Counted from the stretch's first letter, positions 18,560 through 28,995 are shown. The stretch: 64,000 nucleotides of DNA from Wohlfahrtiimonas sp. G9077 (GCF_002252155.1 NZ_NEFD01000003.1:186001-250000); one strand, 5' to 3'. Notes: generated by a model not told the origin, from the sequence alone. Translations and numbers: made by a program.

Positions 18560-20245
18560 GTGGTTAGACAACGATTCCTGATGGGTTTACACACCCTTTT
18601 GATCATGGGGCTTTTAGTGATGGGCATCGCTCATGCCAATGACAGCGGCCAATTTGCTGAGCTCAATCGCGTGGAGCAATCGTTGAGTGATAACTTAGAA
18701 AAACAAAAAAGCCTACAGGCAACCTTGAAAAAAACGCGCGATGAAGAGCAGCAAAGAGAACTGCAAGCCCAATTAAAAACGTTAAAGTCACAAGAAAAGA
18801 GTTTGGAAGATGTTTTCAATAAGATGGTGTTTGGTGGCATCAATCCACAAAATTTTAAAACCCAAGAGCAAGTGGACAATTACAATTGGCAAGAAGAGCT
18901 GTTGGTGATTGTCAAACCGCTCTTTGCTGAGCTTCGCTCATTGACGGCCAAACCGCGGGAGAAAGATCGCCTCAATTATGAAAACAGCGTGTTAACAGAG
19001 CGATATAAAACCTTAACCAATGGCTTAAATGCCTTAAAAGAGATCCCGCAAGATCAATTGACAGCGAGTGCAAAAAAACGCATTGAACAATTGAGTAAAG
19101 AATGGGGCGCTCATCAGCAGGAATTGCTGAATCAAAAAAACATTATTGAACTGCAGATTAAAGAGCTTGAAAGCAGCGACATTCCCTTAGAAGTGCGCAT
19201 TAAAAATGCATTGAGTTCCATTTTTCTTGGGCGGGGATTGATTTTATTGTTAGCGGTGTTAGCGGGTGCGACGATTGTGCTCATTTTTGGCGTGGGCGCT
19301 AAGCGATTATTCATGTGGTTTGATAAAAAGCGCAACCGCAATTGGCACAAAGCCCGCTCAGAAGCACATAAACAGGTCAATACGCGCCTGCGTTTTTTAT
19401 GGATCATTTACAGCATTGTGGTGTACATCGCAGCGATGCTGGCATTTTTAAGCGTGATTTACATTCAAGGAGATATGGTGCTCTTTGGTTTGGCGGTGCT
19501 GGTGATTTTTCTTGGCATCATCAGTTTACGCAATTATGCGCCACAATATGTCAGTGAGCTGAAAATCTTTTTGAATTTAGGCGCAGTGCGTGAAGGTGAG
19601 CGCATTATGTATCGTGGCATTCCATGGGTGGTGACGCGCTTGAGCTTTTATTGCACGTGCGTCAATCCATTATTGGAAAATGGCCGCATTCGTATTGCAT
19701 TGAGCGAGATCGCCCATTTAAATTCGCGCCCATTTAATTCAGAAGAGGATTGGTTCCCAACAAAAGTGGGGGATGACATCTTTTTACCCAATGGCAAATA
19801 TGCCAAAGTGCGCCGTCAAACGCCAGAAATGGTCTATTTAGACAGCTTCTTTCGCGAAACCATGATTCCAACGCCCGAATTTTATGCCATGAAGGTGGAA
19901 AATTTGATCAATGGTTTTTATGTCTCCCCAACCTTTGGTCTGGATTATTGTCACGTGGACTTGCCCGTCAGTACAGTGACGCGTGCTTTTGAAGAAAAAG
20001 TGCGTGAAAAATTGATAGAGATTGGTGTCACCGAGTATTTACGCAGTTTAAGTGTACAGGTCAAACGCATCATTTACGGGCAAGCCATTGAATATGCCAT
20101 CATCATGGAGTTTGATGGCGCATGTGGCGGCTCCTATTTTAGGATTGAACGTTTGGTCAATCACGCTTGTTTAGAAGTGTGTCAGGAACACGGGTGGCAA
20201 TTGCCGCGCCAACAGATTGCCATGAGTGAAGGAGCTCAGATATGA
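18560..20245 (+). CDS. MscS-like mechanosensitive channel family protein with periplasmic coiled coil
   Basis: A 561-residue membrane protein. A signal peptide (ends near AHAND) is followed by a charged, Gln/Lys/Glu-rich coiled coil of about 180 residues that should lie in the periplasm. Three hydrophobic segments (about residues 220-335) come next, then a cytoplasmic MscS-like beta domain (GERIMYRGIPWVVTRLSF) and alpha/beta C-domain. It resembles uncharacterised MscS relatives rather than E. coli MscS or MscK. The start is a GTG at 18560, chosen because AAGGAG is 5 nt upstream and the neighbouring ATG is out of frame. The stop overlaps the next gene (ATGA). Confidence 0.78.
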   Translation: MVRQRFLMGLHTLLIMGLLVMGIAHANDSGQFAELNRVEQSLSDNLEKQKSLQATLKKTRDEEQQRELQAQLKTLKSQEKSLEDVFNKMVFGGINPQNFKTQEQVDNYNWQEELLVIVKPLFAELRSLTAKPREKDRLNYENSVLTERYKTLTNGLNALKEIPQDQLTASAKKRIEQLSKEWGAHQQELLNQKNIIELQIKELESSDIPLEVRIKNALSSIFLGRGLILLLAVLAGATIVLIFGVGAKRLFMWFDKKRNRNWHKARSEAHKQVNTRLRFLWIIYSIVVYIAAMLAFLSVIYIQGDMVLFGLAVLVIFLGIISLRNYAPQYVSELKIFLNLGAVREGERIMYRGIPWVVTRLSFYCTCVNPLLENGRIRIALSEIAHLNSRPFNSEEDWFPTKVGDDIFLPNGKYAKVRRQTPEMVYLDSFFRETMIPTPEFYAMKVENLINGFYVSPTFGLDYCHVDLPVSTVTRAFEEKVREKLIEIGVTEYLRSLSVQVKRIIYGQAIEYAIIMEFDGACGGSYFRIERLVNHACLEVCQEHGWQLPRQQIAMSEGAQI

Positions 20246-21000
20246 ATATTTTTGAATTAGAACGCATCCTAGATGCCAAACTCAATGCCAAAGCCATTAA
20301 AGATTATGCGCCCAATGGCTTACAAATCGAAGGGCGCCATGAGGTGAACAAAATCATCACAGGTGTCACCGCTTCCATGCGTCTGATTGAGGCGGCCATT
20401 GAGCATGATGCGGATCTCATTTTGGTGCATCATGGTTATTTTTGGCGTGGGGAAGACATGCGTTTGATTCATGCCAAATATCGTCGCATTAAGGCGCTCA
20501 TGCAGCATGATATTGGTTTGATGGGCTATCATTTGCCGCTCGATATGGCGCCAGAAATTGGCAATAATGCGCGTTTAGGCCAACTTTTGAACATTCAGGA
20601 TGTGACGGGACTTGATCCAAATGATCCCGCGCCATTGATTTTAAAAGGGCGCTTGGCTGTGCCGATGAGCGGTGAAGCTTTCAGTCAGGTGATTGCTCAG
20701 GCATTGCACCGTGAGCCTTTGCACATTCCATCTGAGCGCAATCAATCGATTGAAACCATCGCTTGGTGCAGCGGCGGGGCGCAAGATTATATTGATCAAG
20801 CAGCATTGGCGGGCGTGGATGCTTATTTAACCGGCGAAGTGAGTGAGCGCACCACGCACAGTGCCCGTGAAATGGAGATCCATTTTTATGGTGCAGGGCA
20901 TCATGCCACTGAGCGCTATGGCATCGAAGCATTGGGCAAATGGTTGGCCGAAACCCATCGACTTGATGTAGAATTCATTGATTGTGACAATCCTGTATAG
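20242..21000 (+). CDS. Nif3-like dinuclear metal centre protein (YbgI / GTP cyclohydrolase I type 2 family)
   Basis: A 252-residue Nif3-family protein with the metal-binding histidines in VHHGYFWRGED and GYHLPLD, and the C-terminal GHHATERYG motif. The family forms hexamers with a dimetal site; its role is unsettled, with E. coli YbgI linked to radiation resistance and others proposed as cyclohydrolases. It is translationally coupled to the channel gene and 8 bp ahead of tamB. Confidence 0.9.
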   Translation: MNIFELERILDAKLNAKAIKDYAPNGLQIEGRHEVNKIITGVTASMRLIEAAIEHDADLILVHHGYFWRGEDMRLIHAKYRRIKALMQHDIGLMGYHLPLDMAPEIGNNARLGQLLNIQDVTGLDPNDPAPLILKGRLAVPMSGEAFSQVIAQALHREPLHIPSERNQSIETIAWCSGGAQDYIDQAALAGVDAYLTGEVSERTTHSAREMEIHFYGAGHHATERYGIEALGKWLAETHRLDVEFIDCDNPV

Positions 21001-21008
21001 ATAATGAT

Positions 21009-24000
21009 ATGACTGAAGAATCTGATAAGAAGCACACAGTAATCACGACAGACGCGACGGCAAAACCGATGCGTAAAAGCCCTTGGCGTTGGCTCAAACG
21101 CTTGGTCTATGCATTGCTGGGTTTAGTGGTGATGATGGTGGGATTGATCGCCTTTATCCTCTTGACGGAAAGTGGTTTAAAACTCGTCAATTATGGGCTA
21201 AAAAAATCACCTCTCAATGAAATGGTACAGATCGATGCATTAAGCGGCACATTGTGGCGCGGCATTGCGTTTGATCGTCTGTATTTACAATTACATGATG
21301 ACAATCACATTGAGCTCAATCACGGCGCATTATTTTGGGATTTAAAAGGTTTACTTGATCGCAAAGTGGTGATTGAAAGTGTGCACCTTAAAAGTGGCGA
21401 TGTGATGCTTGAAACACCCGGTGAACCAACACCAGAAGATCCAAATGAACCGCCATTTTTACCGTTCTCCTTTGAGCGCGGTCAATTGCCGGTGGACATT
21501 TACATTCAAACGGTCAACGCCAATGATGTGGCAGTGATTCTGCCAGATTTATCCGTCTATGTGGAGAGCGCAAGCGTTAAAGATGGCGAAATTAGCCAAA
21601 CCACATGGGCCTTTAAAGATGTTTTGTATCAAGGATTGTTAAATATTGGTGAAGAGGTGACTTTGCCACTGAACATGAGTGCGAGCATCGATGCCGATAA
21701 AGTCAATGATCACATCAACATTCGTTTAAAAAATGCCACGCGAGAAATGCGCGTGGGCGATGATTATTTTGATCATGCCATGAATTTGATTTTAACGGGC
21801 TCTTTAAATGATCTTAAAATCCATGACAGCATCACCTTTAACTGGCCGAATAAATTGGCTAAGCCCTTGGTGATTGAAAGCGCGATCGACATTCGCAATC
21901 AAGCGGATGTGGCATGGGATTTGACACTTTTTAACATCTCCAATCAGTTGGCAACAACAGGGCAATGGTCACTGAGTCGCCCCACAGAGATTCAAGCGAA
22001 TTTAGATCTTTATCTTGCACAGCTAAAAGATGCCTATCCTGACATTTCAGGGGCTTTAAAAGGTGATTTTAGCATCGCGGGTGATGTGAAAAAGCCGCTC
22101 TTATCCGGTGACATTAAAGGCCATGACATTGAAGGCTTTGGCTTGATACTTGATGAGCTCACCGTGACGGCTGAGCACAATGAGGTGCAAACCACCAATT
22201 TTGTGGCGGCACTGAACAACTTAAAGTTTGATGAATTTTCCATGCAGTCGGCTAAGGTTGAGCTTCATGCAGAAAAGATCGAACATTTTGACATTGCCGT
22301 GACCGCAAAAAACATTGTGGATAAAGAGAAAACCCTCATTGATCAAATGACATTTACCACTGTGGGATCGCTTGATCAGCATGACATTGAATTTAAAATT
22401 CGCAGCATCTTTAACACGACGGATTTTAAAGGCATTGGGCACGTGGCCACAAATGCAGAAGGTGAACAAGAATGGACGCTTGATATTAATCGCTTTGATG
22501 TGTACAGCGACATCATTGGCCGCTATCGATTGCTCAATCCTGCAAAAGTGGTGGCATCCAGTGGTGACATTACGCTCTCGCAGCTCTGTTTAGCGGAGTT
22601 GCCCACCACCATTTGTGTGCAAGGGCAGCATCATCAAGACAACAGCTTTGGGACTTTAGCGGTGCGCCGCCTGCAACCAAAGCGCATCAATGCATTTTTG
22701 CCGCCGGAAATTCAGGTCAACACCACGGCAGATCTTGTGGTGGCGGGGCAATTTAAAGATCAAAAGAGTTTCAATGGGATTGTGGATGCATCATTGTCAT
22801 CGGGGCAAATTCGCTATCGCATGCAAGGCTATGAGATCAACGTGCCATTAACAAAAACGCAAGTGTTGGTGCGCGCTAAACCTGAAGCCATTACCTCGAC
22901 GGTGGATGTGGATTGGGGACAATATTTGCAGGTCCATGGCGGTGGTTCATTAGATGATCCTTTTGGCCGTCAAATGGTCAAAGCGAGCATTGATGGTAAT
23001 GCGCCGACGTTAAAATGGATTTTACCTCTCGTGCCGCAGCTGCAAAAATTGGAAGGTCAATTGACCATGAAGGCAGAAGCCGCTGGCGAACTCTCCAAAC
23101 CAAAAGGCGTGGAAATGGGCTTTAGAATGGGGCTGGCCAATGGCGAGATCTATAATGCTGAGTACAACACATCGCTGAAAAACATTGCGTTGAATGTGGT
23201 GCTCAATAAAGGGCAACCCACATTGAATCTCACCGGCGGTTTGATGGCCGGCAAAGGACGAATGACGATCCTTGGTGACATTGATTTAGTGACCCTCAAT
23301 GCCAATTTAAAACTGAGGGGCGATCAACTGCTCCTTGCTGACAGCACCAACGTTAAGGCGCTTGTTTCGCCAAATGCGGATGTCACCATGCGTAATGGTC
23401 AGCTCAACATTCAAGGGGGATTGAAAATTCCGGAATTGCGCTTTATTTATAAAAGCTCAGATGATCCAAGGGGCAGCGTTGAACATGTCTCGCCCGATAC
23501 TATTGTGATTTCATCGAAATTGCCTGCGCCTAAAGATAAGGATCAACCTGATTTTTGGAAAAAAGCCTCCATGAACTTTAACATCTCCTTAGGTGATAAA
23601 GTTTCTGTGGGTGCCGTTGGCTTTGTGGGTAAATTGACAGGGGGGATTGACCTTAAAAAGAGCATCAATGAGCCTTTAATGGCCATTGGCATCATCAATA
23701 TTGGCAGCGGTGTGTACAATGTGCTTGGGCAAGAATTGACGCTCGATAAAGGGCGCATTCAGTTCACGGGGCTGAACATGACCAATCCCAACATTGAGTT
23801 TCAAGCCACGCGCGTGTTTGACAATAAACGCACTGGCTCAAAAGTGAGCGTGGGTGTCCGCGTGACGGGTACGGCCAACAATCCTAAACTCAATTTATTC
23901 TCACAGCCCACCATGCCGGCGAACTCCATTGTCTCTTACTTAGCGTTAGGGACGGATGTGGACTCATTGACGGCGATTGAAGTGCTGCAAATTGCCAAAA

Positions 24001-24293
24001 TGGCCCAGCGCATTGCATCCGGTGAAATTGTCACATCGCCTGAAGATGGCTTTGCCAAAAGTGTCGGTTTAACGGATTTTGGTGTGATGAAAGATTTATC
24101 TGGTAACACGAGTCTTGGCATCGGTAAATATTTAACGCCAAACTTTTATGTGGGCATTGGCTTTAGTATTTTCGAGGAGAGCAATGGTGCCTTTGGCATC
24201 ATGCGTTATAACTTCTTAAAGCACTTTAGTTTTGACACACAAGTGAGTGATGAATACTCAACGATTGATCTAAGATTCTCGAAAGAGATTTAG
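21009..24293 (+). CDS. tamB: Translocation and assembly module inner-membrane protein TamB
   Basis: A 1094-residue AsmA-like protein with one N-terminal membrane anchor (about residues 28-54), a long beta-rich periplasmic body and the C-terminal DUF490 domain (YNVLGQELTLDKGRIQFTGL, later MPANSIVSYLALG). TamB spans the periplasm and works in outer-membrane protein insertion and phospholipid transport. TamA, its usual upstream neighbour, is not beside it. The length is somewhat shorter than E. coli TamB (about 1260). Confidence 0.9.
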   Translation: MTEESDKKHTVITTDATAKPMRKSPWRWLKRLVYALLGLVVMMVGLIAFILLTESGLKLVNYGLKKSPLNEMVQIDALSGTLWRGIAFDRLYLQLHDDNHIELNHGALFWDLKGLLDRKVVIESVHLKSGDVMLETPGEPTPEDPNEPPFLPFSFERGQLPVDIYIQTVNANDVAVILPDLSVYVESASVKDGEISQTTWAFKDVLYQGLLNIGEEVTLPLNMSASIDADKVNDHINIRLKNATREMRVGDDYFDHAMNLILTGSLNDLKIHDSITFNWPNKLAKPLVIESAIDIRNQADVAWDLTLFNISNQLATTGQWSLSRPTEIQANLDLYLAQLKDAYPDISGALKGDFSIAGDVKKPLLSGDIKGHDIEGFGLILDELTVTAEHNEVQTTNFVAALNNLKFDEFSMQSAKVELHAEKIEHFDIAVTAKNIVDKEKTLIDQMTFTTVGSLDQHDIEFKIRSIFNTTDFKGIGHVATNAEGEQEWTLDINRFDVYSDIIGRYRLLNPAKVVASSGDITLSQLCLAELPTTICVQGQHHQDNSFGTLAVRRLQPKRINAFLPPEIQVNTTADLVVAGQFKDQKSFNGIVDASLSSGQIRYRMQGYEINVPLTKTQVLVRAKPEAITSTVDVDWGQYLQVHGGGSLDDPFGRQMVKASIDGNAPTLKWILPLVPQLQKLEGQLTMKAEAAGELSKPKGVEMGFRMGLANGEIYNAEYNTSLKNIALNVVLNKGQPTLNLTGGLMAGKGRMTILGDIDLVTLNANLKLRGDQLLLADSTNVKALVSPNADVTMRNGQLNIQGGLKIPELRFIYKSSDDPRGSVEHVSPDTIVISSKLPAPKDKDQPDFWKKASMNFNISLGDKVSVGAVGFVGKLTGGIDLKKSINEPLMAIGIINIGSGVYNVLGQELTLDKGRIQFTGLNMTNPNIEFQATRVFDNKRTGSKVSVGVRVTGTANNPKLNLFSQPTMPANSIVSYLALGTDVDSLTAIEVLQIAKMAQRIASGEIVTSPEDGFAKSVGLTDFGVMKDLSGNTSLGIGKYLTPNFYVGIGFSIFEESNGAFGIMRYNFLKHFSFDTQVSDEYSTIDLRFSKEI

Positions 24294-24310
24294 CAAAACA
24301 AAGTCAAACA

Positions 24311-24339
24311 AAAAGCCATCAGAAATTGATGGCTTTTTT
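24311..24339. terminator. Bidirectional terminator between tamB and the pseudopilin pair
   Basis: Perfect 11-bp stem AAAAGCCATCA/TGATGGCTTTT with a 5-nt loop and A/T runs on both sides, between two convergent operons. Confidence 0.9.
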
Positions 24340-24368
24340 ATGATGCGTAAGTCATGAAATTCTATGAT

Positions 24369-25448
24369 TTATGCATCTTTATGCAATGAGCTTAAATGCA
24401 TGTTTTTAAAACGGATGACGCGCTCAAGGGTGCTTTTTTCATTGGTTTTAGGATTCACAAGCGTGAAAGTAAAACGGATGGCGCGCACTTGCTCAGTCGC
24501 CTTTTTATTTAAAGGATAGGTGATCATATCTTTAATTGGTGCTGCAAACTCACTGTGAAGTCGATTGTTCACCTTTTTAGCGGTTTCGTGGTTGCCTGTT
24601 TTGTCCACAATTAAATTGTATTTGGTTTCATTCTCATAAGGATCTAACCAGCCACCTGTGGTTAAGCTAGTCATTTTGATGTTTGGTACAGAAGAGGACT
24701 CTTGATGATTTGAGAAGCCTAATTCAATTTTTACGTCATTTTGTTTAAAGGGTAGGCGCATTTCCTGTGCATTGGCCATCAGTAACAGAGAAACCCCATC
24801 ATGAATGCTTAAAGGATAAGGAGAAACCACCGTTTTATGGGTATTGTTAGTTTTCCAACCTGTGGGTACCAAGTCACTTTCTTTACTGACGCGTGTTTGA
24901 TATGTAGAGAGAATGACGAAATCTGTATATTGAGACGTAAACTCTTGTGTGGTGATGAAAATGCCATGTTTAGCTTTTGGTGGAATCACTTCAAGAATGG
25001 TGGCACCCACATATAGACTGCTGTCGTCTTGCCCGCAGCTTGATGCCACTTTAATAGGGCTATAATTGAGCTCATCGCCCGTTGCTTCAATGATGCCAAG
25101 ACTGTCCATCACATGTGCTTCTGTGATCGGATGGGCAAACACAAATTGTTTACGATCTTTATTTTTATAATCACCAAGAGCGATGACATTGCGTGGGAAG
25201 CGATTGTCATTAAAGATGTCGCTGTTTTTAGCGCATTCAAACGCGCCCACATTTTCTAAATCTTTTGACAAGAGGTTGAAGAGTTTGCGCAATTGTTGTT
25301 GCTCTTGATTGGCCATGCGATGAGTGGTGACATTTTGCTGCGTCACGGCATAAAACGCCAACATGGAGAAAAGAAGTAAAATGCCAAGGGCCAATGCCAC
25401 CATCAATTCAATGATGGACAACCCTTTACTGTGAGGTATTTTTAACAT
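24369..25448 (-). CDS. PilW-like type IV pilus minor pseudopilin
   Basis: A 359-residue protein with a type III (prepilin) signal: a short basic leader, then cleavage before the hydrophobic helix (KGLSIIELMVALALGILLLF) with the conserved Glu at +5. The size and N-terminus resemble PilW. It should be processed by prepilin peptidase PilD and sit at the tip or base of a type IV pilus or related transport machine. It lies 21 bp behind the FimT/GspH-like gene in a two-gene operon. The other minor pilins (PilV, PilX, PilY1, PilE) are not nearby. Confidence 0.8.
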   Translation of the reverse strand: MLKIPHSKGLSIIELMVALALGILLLFSMLAFYAVTQQNVTTHRMANQEQQQLRKLFNLLSKDLENVGAFECAKNSDIFNDNRFPRNVIALGDYKNKDRKQFVFAHPITEAHVMDSLGIIEATGDELNYSPIKVASSCGQDDSSLYVGATILEVIPPKAKHGIFITTQEFTSQYTDFVILSTYQTRVSKESDLVPTGWKTNNTHKTVVSPYPLSIHDGVSLLLMANAQEMRLPFKQNDVKIELGFSNHQESSSVPNIKMTSLTTGGWLDPYENETKYNLIVDKTGNHETAKKVNNRLHSEFAAPIKDMITYPLNKKATEQVRAIRFTFTLVNPKTNEKSTLERVIRFKNMHLSSLHKDA

Positions 25449-25469
25449 GTGATGTCCTAACTTAACGTT

Positions 25470-26321
25470 TTATTGCATGAAAACTGAATGGCAGGCTGAA
25501 TTGCCAAAGGCAAATGCTGGGGAAAATTTATTCGCCGAATCCATCGCGAAAAGATCCGCAGGGAGCATGGCATCTTGGTTAAACGTGTAACTGATGGTGT
25601 CTGCAATTTTGCCTTGATGGGTGCGACAACCGCCTAAGAGCGCCACAACATTGCCGGTGGATTTACCTTTTGCAAAGCCTTTATATGTGCCATCAAAGAC
25701 ACCACGCCATTTTTCTGAAAGGCTGGTGAATGCGTGGTTTTCCCCCTCTTTAGCAATGACAAAAATGGGCAATGTCACCTCACCTGACGGTGAAAATTTA
25801 AGAAAACCTGGTTTGCCACCATTTTGACTGCGATAACCATTGAGCGCATAAATGCCATCAGGTTTACTGATCAAACCATTGCTTGCATTCATAGCGCTTT
25901 CTAGAGTGTAGATGTTAAATTGGCCATTATCTTTAAAGACTCTTTGACGGGCAATTTCATACGGTGAATTGTCTTTTAATAAAAGCTCTTTTTCTTGCTT
26001 TTCAAAGGTCACAAAATCTCTGCCCACAGGTTTAAAGGACATGATCCAAGGTTGATTCCAGTAGTTTTCTTTTTGGGCTTTGTCTGCAACATCATAACCT
26101 TCTGTATAAACATAAACTGTGCGGTTCGTGGCTGTGGCAATCTCTTGGGCAGAGCGTAGGAAGTTTGCGGCTTGTGCCACTTGATTTTTCATGTCTGATT
26201 TGCCCAAAAATGCATAAAATGCGGGCAAGCCAAAGAGGGCAATGATGGCGAAAATCACCAAAGTTATCATCAGCTCAATGAGCGTATAACCTTTGCTGTG
26301 AAGGGTTCTATGTGATCGCAT
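25470..26321 (-). CDS. GspH/FimT-family prepilin-like protein
   Basis: A 283-residue pseudopilin with a short basic leader and the N-methylation helix KGYTLIELMITLVIFAIIAL (Glu at +5). The globular part is unusually long for FimT (about 160-180 residues) and contains a Gly/Lys-rich segment and four cysteines. It is the first gene of the minus-strand pair. The function is inferred only from the prepilin domain. Confidence 0.8.
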   Translation of the reverse strand: MRSHRTLHSKGYTLIELMITLVIFAIIALFGLPAFYAFLGKSDMKNQVAQAANFLRSAQEIATATNRTVYVYTEGYDVADKAQKENYWNQPWIMSFKPVGRDFVTFEKQEKELLLKDNSPYEIARQRVFKDNGQFNIYTLESAMNASNGLISKPDGIYALNGYRSQNGGKPGFLKFSPSGEVTLPIFVIAKEGENHAFTSLSEKWRGVFDGTYKGFAKGKSTGNVVALLGGCRTHQGKIADTISYTFNQDAMLPADLFAMDSANKFSPAFAFGNSACHSVFMQ

Positions 26322-26531
26322 TTGTTATAACCTTATGTTGGCCAATAGAATACAAGTAAGTATGATTAAAATTTTGCTATTGTAGCATTATGAGGGCAAA
26401 AATACCGCCCCATAATGTTGAATCTAGATCAAAATTGTGGTGATTGAGCCATCGGGAAAAGTGTGTGATCTTTTCGGCAGTCGTTGCCTTTTTTGTTACA
26501 ATTGAACCTTTCTCATTATTTGGAAGTGTTT

Positions 26532-27200
26532 ATGGAATTTGATTTGCCCACCTTATTGTTGATGATCATCCCATTGATATTTGCCATCACTGTTCATGAA
26601 GCGGCGCACGGCTATATGGCCAATCTGTTAGGCGATAATACGGCGAAAATGCAGGGGCGTTTGTCTTTGTCACCGTTAAAGCACATTGACCCGATTGGGA
26701 CGATTGTGGTGCCTTTGGTGATGCTTGTGGTGTCAAGCATGGCAGGCTCGATGTTTGTCTTTGGTTGGGCAAAGCCGGTGCCATTTGATCCGCGTAATTT
26801 TAAAAATCCACGCAAAGACATTGCATTGACTGCGTTTGCAGGGCCATTATCGAACCTCATTCAAGGGTTTATTTGGGCGCTGGTGTTGATGATTGTCTCC
26901 AGCACCATGCATGTGACCAATGAGCCGAGCATGGGGCTTGGATTGTTAAAAATGGCGTATTTTGGCATCTCCATCAATGTCTTTTTAATGGTGCTCAACC
27001 TAATGCCCATTCCACCCCTTGATGGCGGACGCATCGCGATGATGCTGTTGCCATACAATGCAGCAAAACAATTAGAAAAAATTGAGCCTTATGGTGTGTG
27101 GATTTTGCTTGGGTTATTGTATGTCAACATTTTACCGTTAGGCTTGATCTCAAACTATGTGATCAAACTTATTTTATCCATTGTCGGAGTCTTTTTTTAG
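26532..27200 (+). CDS. Site-2 protease family (M50) intramembrane metalloprotease
   Basis: A 222-residue multi-pass protein with the zinc motif HEAAHGYMAN (HEXXH) in the first membrane segment and NLMPIPPLDGGRI, the conserved NPDG-type third ligand region, in a later one. It is the short, PDZ-less M50 form common next to trpS and scpA. The frame opens upstream with a TTG at 26484, but the ATG at 26532 fits the family start. It lies 9 bp ahead of trpS. Confidence 0.88.
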   Translation: MEFDLPTLLLMIIPLIFAITVHEAAHGYMANLLGDNTAKMQGRLSLSPLKHIDPIGTIVVPLVMLVVSSMAGSMFVFGWAKPVPFDPRNFKNPRKDIALTAFAGPLSNLIQGFIWALVLMIVSSTMHVTNEPSMGLGLLKMAYFGISINVFLMVLNLMPIPPLDGGRIAMMLLPYNAAKQLEKIEPYGVWILLGLLYVNILPLGLISNYVIKLILSIVGVFF

Positions 27201-27209
27201 GATAGTCAA

Positions 27210-28202
27210 ATGTCTCAACGAATTATATTAACGGGGATTACCACCACAGGCACGCCACATCTTGGCAATTATGCAGGCGCCATTGGTCCTGCCATTGAAA
27301 TGAGTCAGCAAAATGATAACTGCTTTTTCTTTTTAGCCGATTATCATGCCTTGATCAAATGCCAAGAGCCTGAGCGCATCATTCAGTCGCGTCAAGAGAT
27401 TGCTGCAACGTGGCTCGCTTTAGGATTAGACACAGAAAAAGCCACGTTTTATCGTCAATCAGACATTCCTGAAATCACGCAATTGATGTGGTTATTGACC
27501 TGTGTGACGGCGAAAGGGCTGATGAATCGCGCACATGCTTATAAAGCGGCTGTGGATGCGAATACAAGCAATGATGAAGATGCAGATAAAGGCATCACCA
27601 TGGGTTTATTCTCGTATCCTGTGTTGATGGCAGCGGACATTTTGATGTTCAATGCCACCGATGTGCCTGTCGGGCGCGATCAGATTCAACATGTGGAAAT
27701 GGCGCGTGACATTGCCCAGCGTTTTAACTACTTATATGGTGAGCATTTTGTCTTGCCAGAAGCCAAAATTGCTGACAATGTTGCATTATTGCCCGGCACA
27801 GATGGCCGTAAAATGAGTAAGAGTTATAACAACACCATTCCATTGTTCTTGCCTGAAAAACAGTTGCGTAAAGCGATTATGCGCATTGTGACTGATTCCA
27901 GTGAGCCTGGTGAGCCTAAAGACCCCGATCAATCCATATTGTATGAAATGTACAAAGCCTTTGCCACTGAAGCAGAGTGCGCACAGATCCGTCAAGCGTA
28001 TGCAGATGGCATTGCGTGGGGCGAGATGAAGCAAGTGCTCTTTGAAAAGGTCAATGCTTTACTCAGTGAACCACGTGAAAAATACAATGAATTGATGGCC
28101 AATCCGCAATATGTGGAAAACATTTTATTGCAAGGCGCTGAGAAAGCACGCGCGCATACTGTGCCATTTATTGAGAATTTGAAAAAAGCTGTGGGTCTAT
28201 AA
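27210..28202 (+). CDS. trpS: Tryptophanyl-tRNA synthetase
   Basis: A 330-residue class I aminoacyl-tRNA synthetase that charges tRNA-Trp. The HIGH-type motif is PHLGNY near residue 17 and the KMSKS loop is [10 protein letters not shown] near residue 200. Length is normal for bacterial TrpS. It lies between the M50 protease and scpA and is likely co-transcribed with both. Confidence 0.96.
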   Translation: MSQRIILTGITTTGTPHLGNYAGAIGPAIEMSQQNDNCFFFLADYHALIKCQEPERIIQSRQEIAATWLALGLDTEKATFYRQSDIPEITQLMWLLTCVTAKGLMNRAHAYKAAVDANTSNDEDADKGITMGLFSYPVLMAADILMFNATDVPVGRDQIQHVEMARDIAQRFNYLYGEHFVLPEAKIADNVALLPGTDGRKMSKSYNNTIPLFLPEKQLRKAIMRIVTDSSEPGEPKDPDQSILYEMYKAFATEAECAQIRQAYADGIAWGEMKQVLFEKVNALLSEPREKYNELMANPQYVENILLQGAEKARAHTVPFIENLKKAVGL

Positions 28203-28203
28203 G

Positions 28204-28995
28204 ATGCAGTTATCCTTTGAGCAGGACAACGTTGGAGCGATTTATAAAGGGGAAACGGTGGCAGCACCAATGGATCTCTTTATTCCGCCCGATGCGCTTG
28301 AGCTGTGGCTCGATGCTTTTGAAGGTCCCTTTGACTTATTGCTTTATTTGATCCGTAAAAATCACTTTGATATTTTGGACATTCCCTTGTCTGAAATTGC
28401 GCGTCAATATATGTCCTATGTGGATGTGCTGAAAAAAGATCGCTTTGAGTTGGCATCTGATTACTTAGTGATGGCGGCCTGGCTCGCTGAAATTAAATCG
28501 CGCCTTTTATTGCCAAAGCATCCCACGGTGGAAGAGGAAGAAGAGGGCACAGATCCGCGTCAAGAGCTCATGGAACGCTTACAATTGTATGCTCAATATA
28601 AAGAGGCCGCCCAAACGCTGCAGCAGATGGCTCGTTTTGAGGAGGAAATTTTCCCCATCACGCCGGTGCTGCCAGAGCTCATTGTCAATGAAGCCTTACC
28701 CGAGGTGCACATTGATCAGCTCACAGCGGCGTTAAAGCGTCTATTGAAGGATCAAGCGCACTATACGCAGCATGTGATCACGACGGAAGTCTTATCGGTG
28801 CAAGAGCGCATGGTGAACATTTTAGACTGTTTAAGTGATGTGGCCTTTGTCTCATTTGAAGCGCTGCTGAATCTCAAAGAGGGTAAGCTTGGCATTGTGG
28901 TCTCGTTTATGGCGATTTTAGAGTTGACGAAGCAACAAATGGTGGAAATTGTCCAAGATGATGCATATGGCACCATTCATTTGAAGCTCAAATGA
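28204..28995 (+). CDS. scpA: Segregation and condensation protein A (kleisin)
   Basis: A 263-residue kleisin that bridges the SMC (or MksB-type) heads during chromosome condensation. The conserved N-terminus LDAFEGPFDLLLYLIRKNHFDI begins near residue 31, with acidic linkers and a C-terminal winged-helix region. It starts 2 nt after the trpS stop. ScpB, which normally follows scpA, is absent; a strong terminator comes next. Confidence 0.92.
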   Translation: MQLSFEQDNVGAIYKGETVAAPMDLFIPPDALELWLDAFEGPFDLLLYLIRKNHFDILDIPLSEIARQYMSYVDVLKKDRFELASDYLVMAAWLAEIKSRLLLPKHPTVEEEEEGTDPRQELMERLQLYAQYKEAAQTLQQMARFEEEIFPITPVLPELIVNEALPEVHIDQLTAALKRLLKDQAHYTQHVITTEVLSVQERMVNILDCLSDVAFVSFEALLNLKEGKLGIVVSFMAILELTKQQMVEIVQDDAYGTIHLKLK

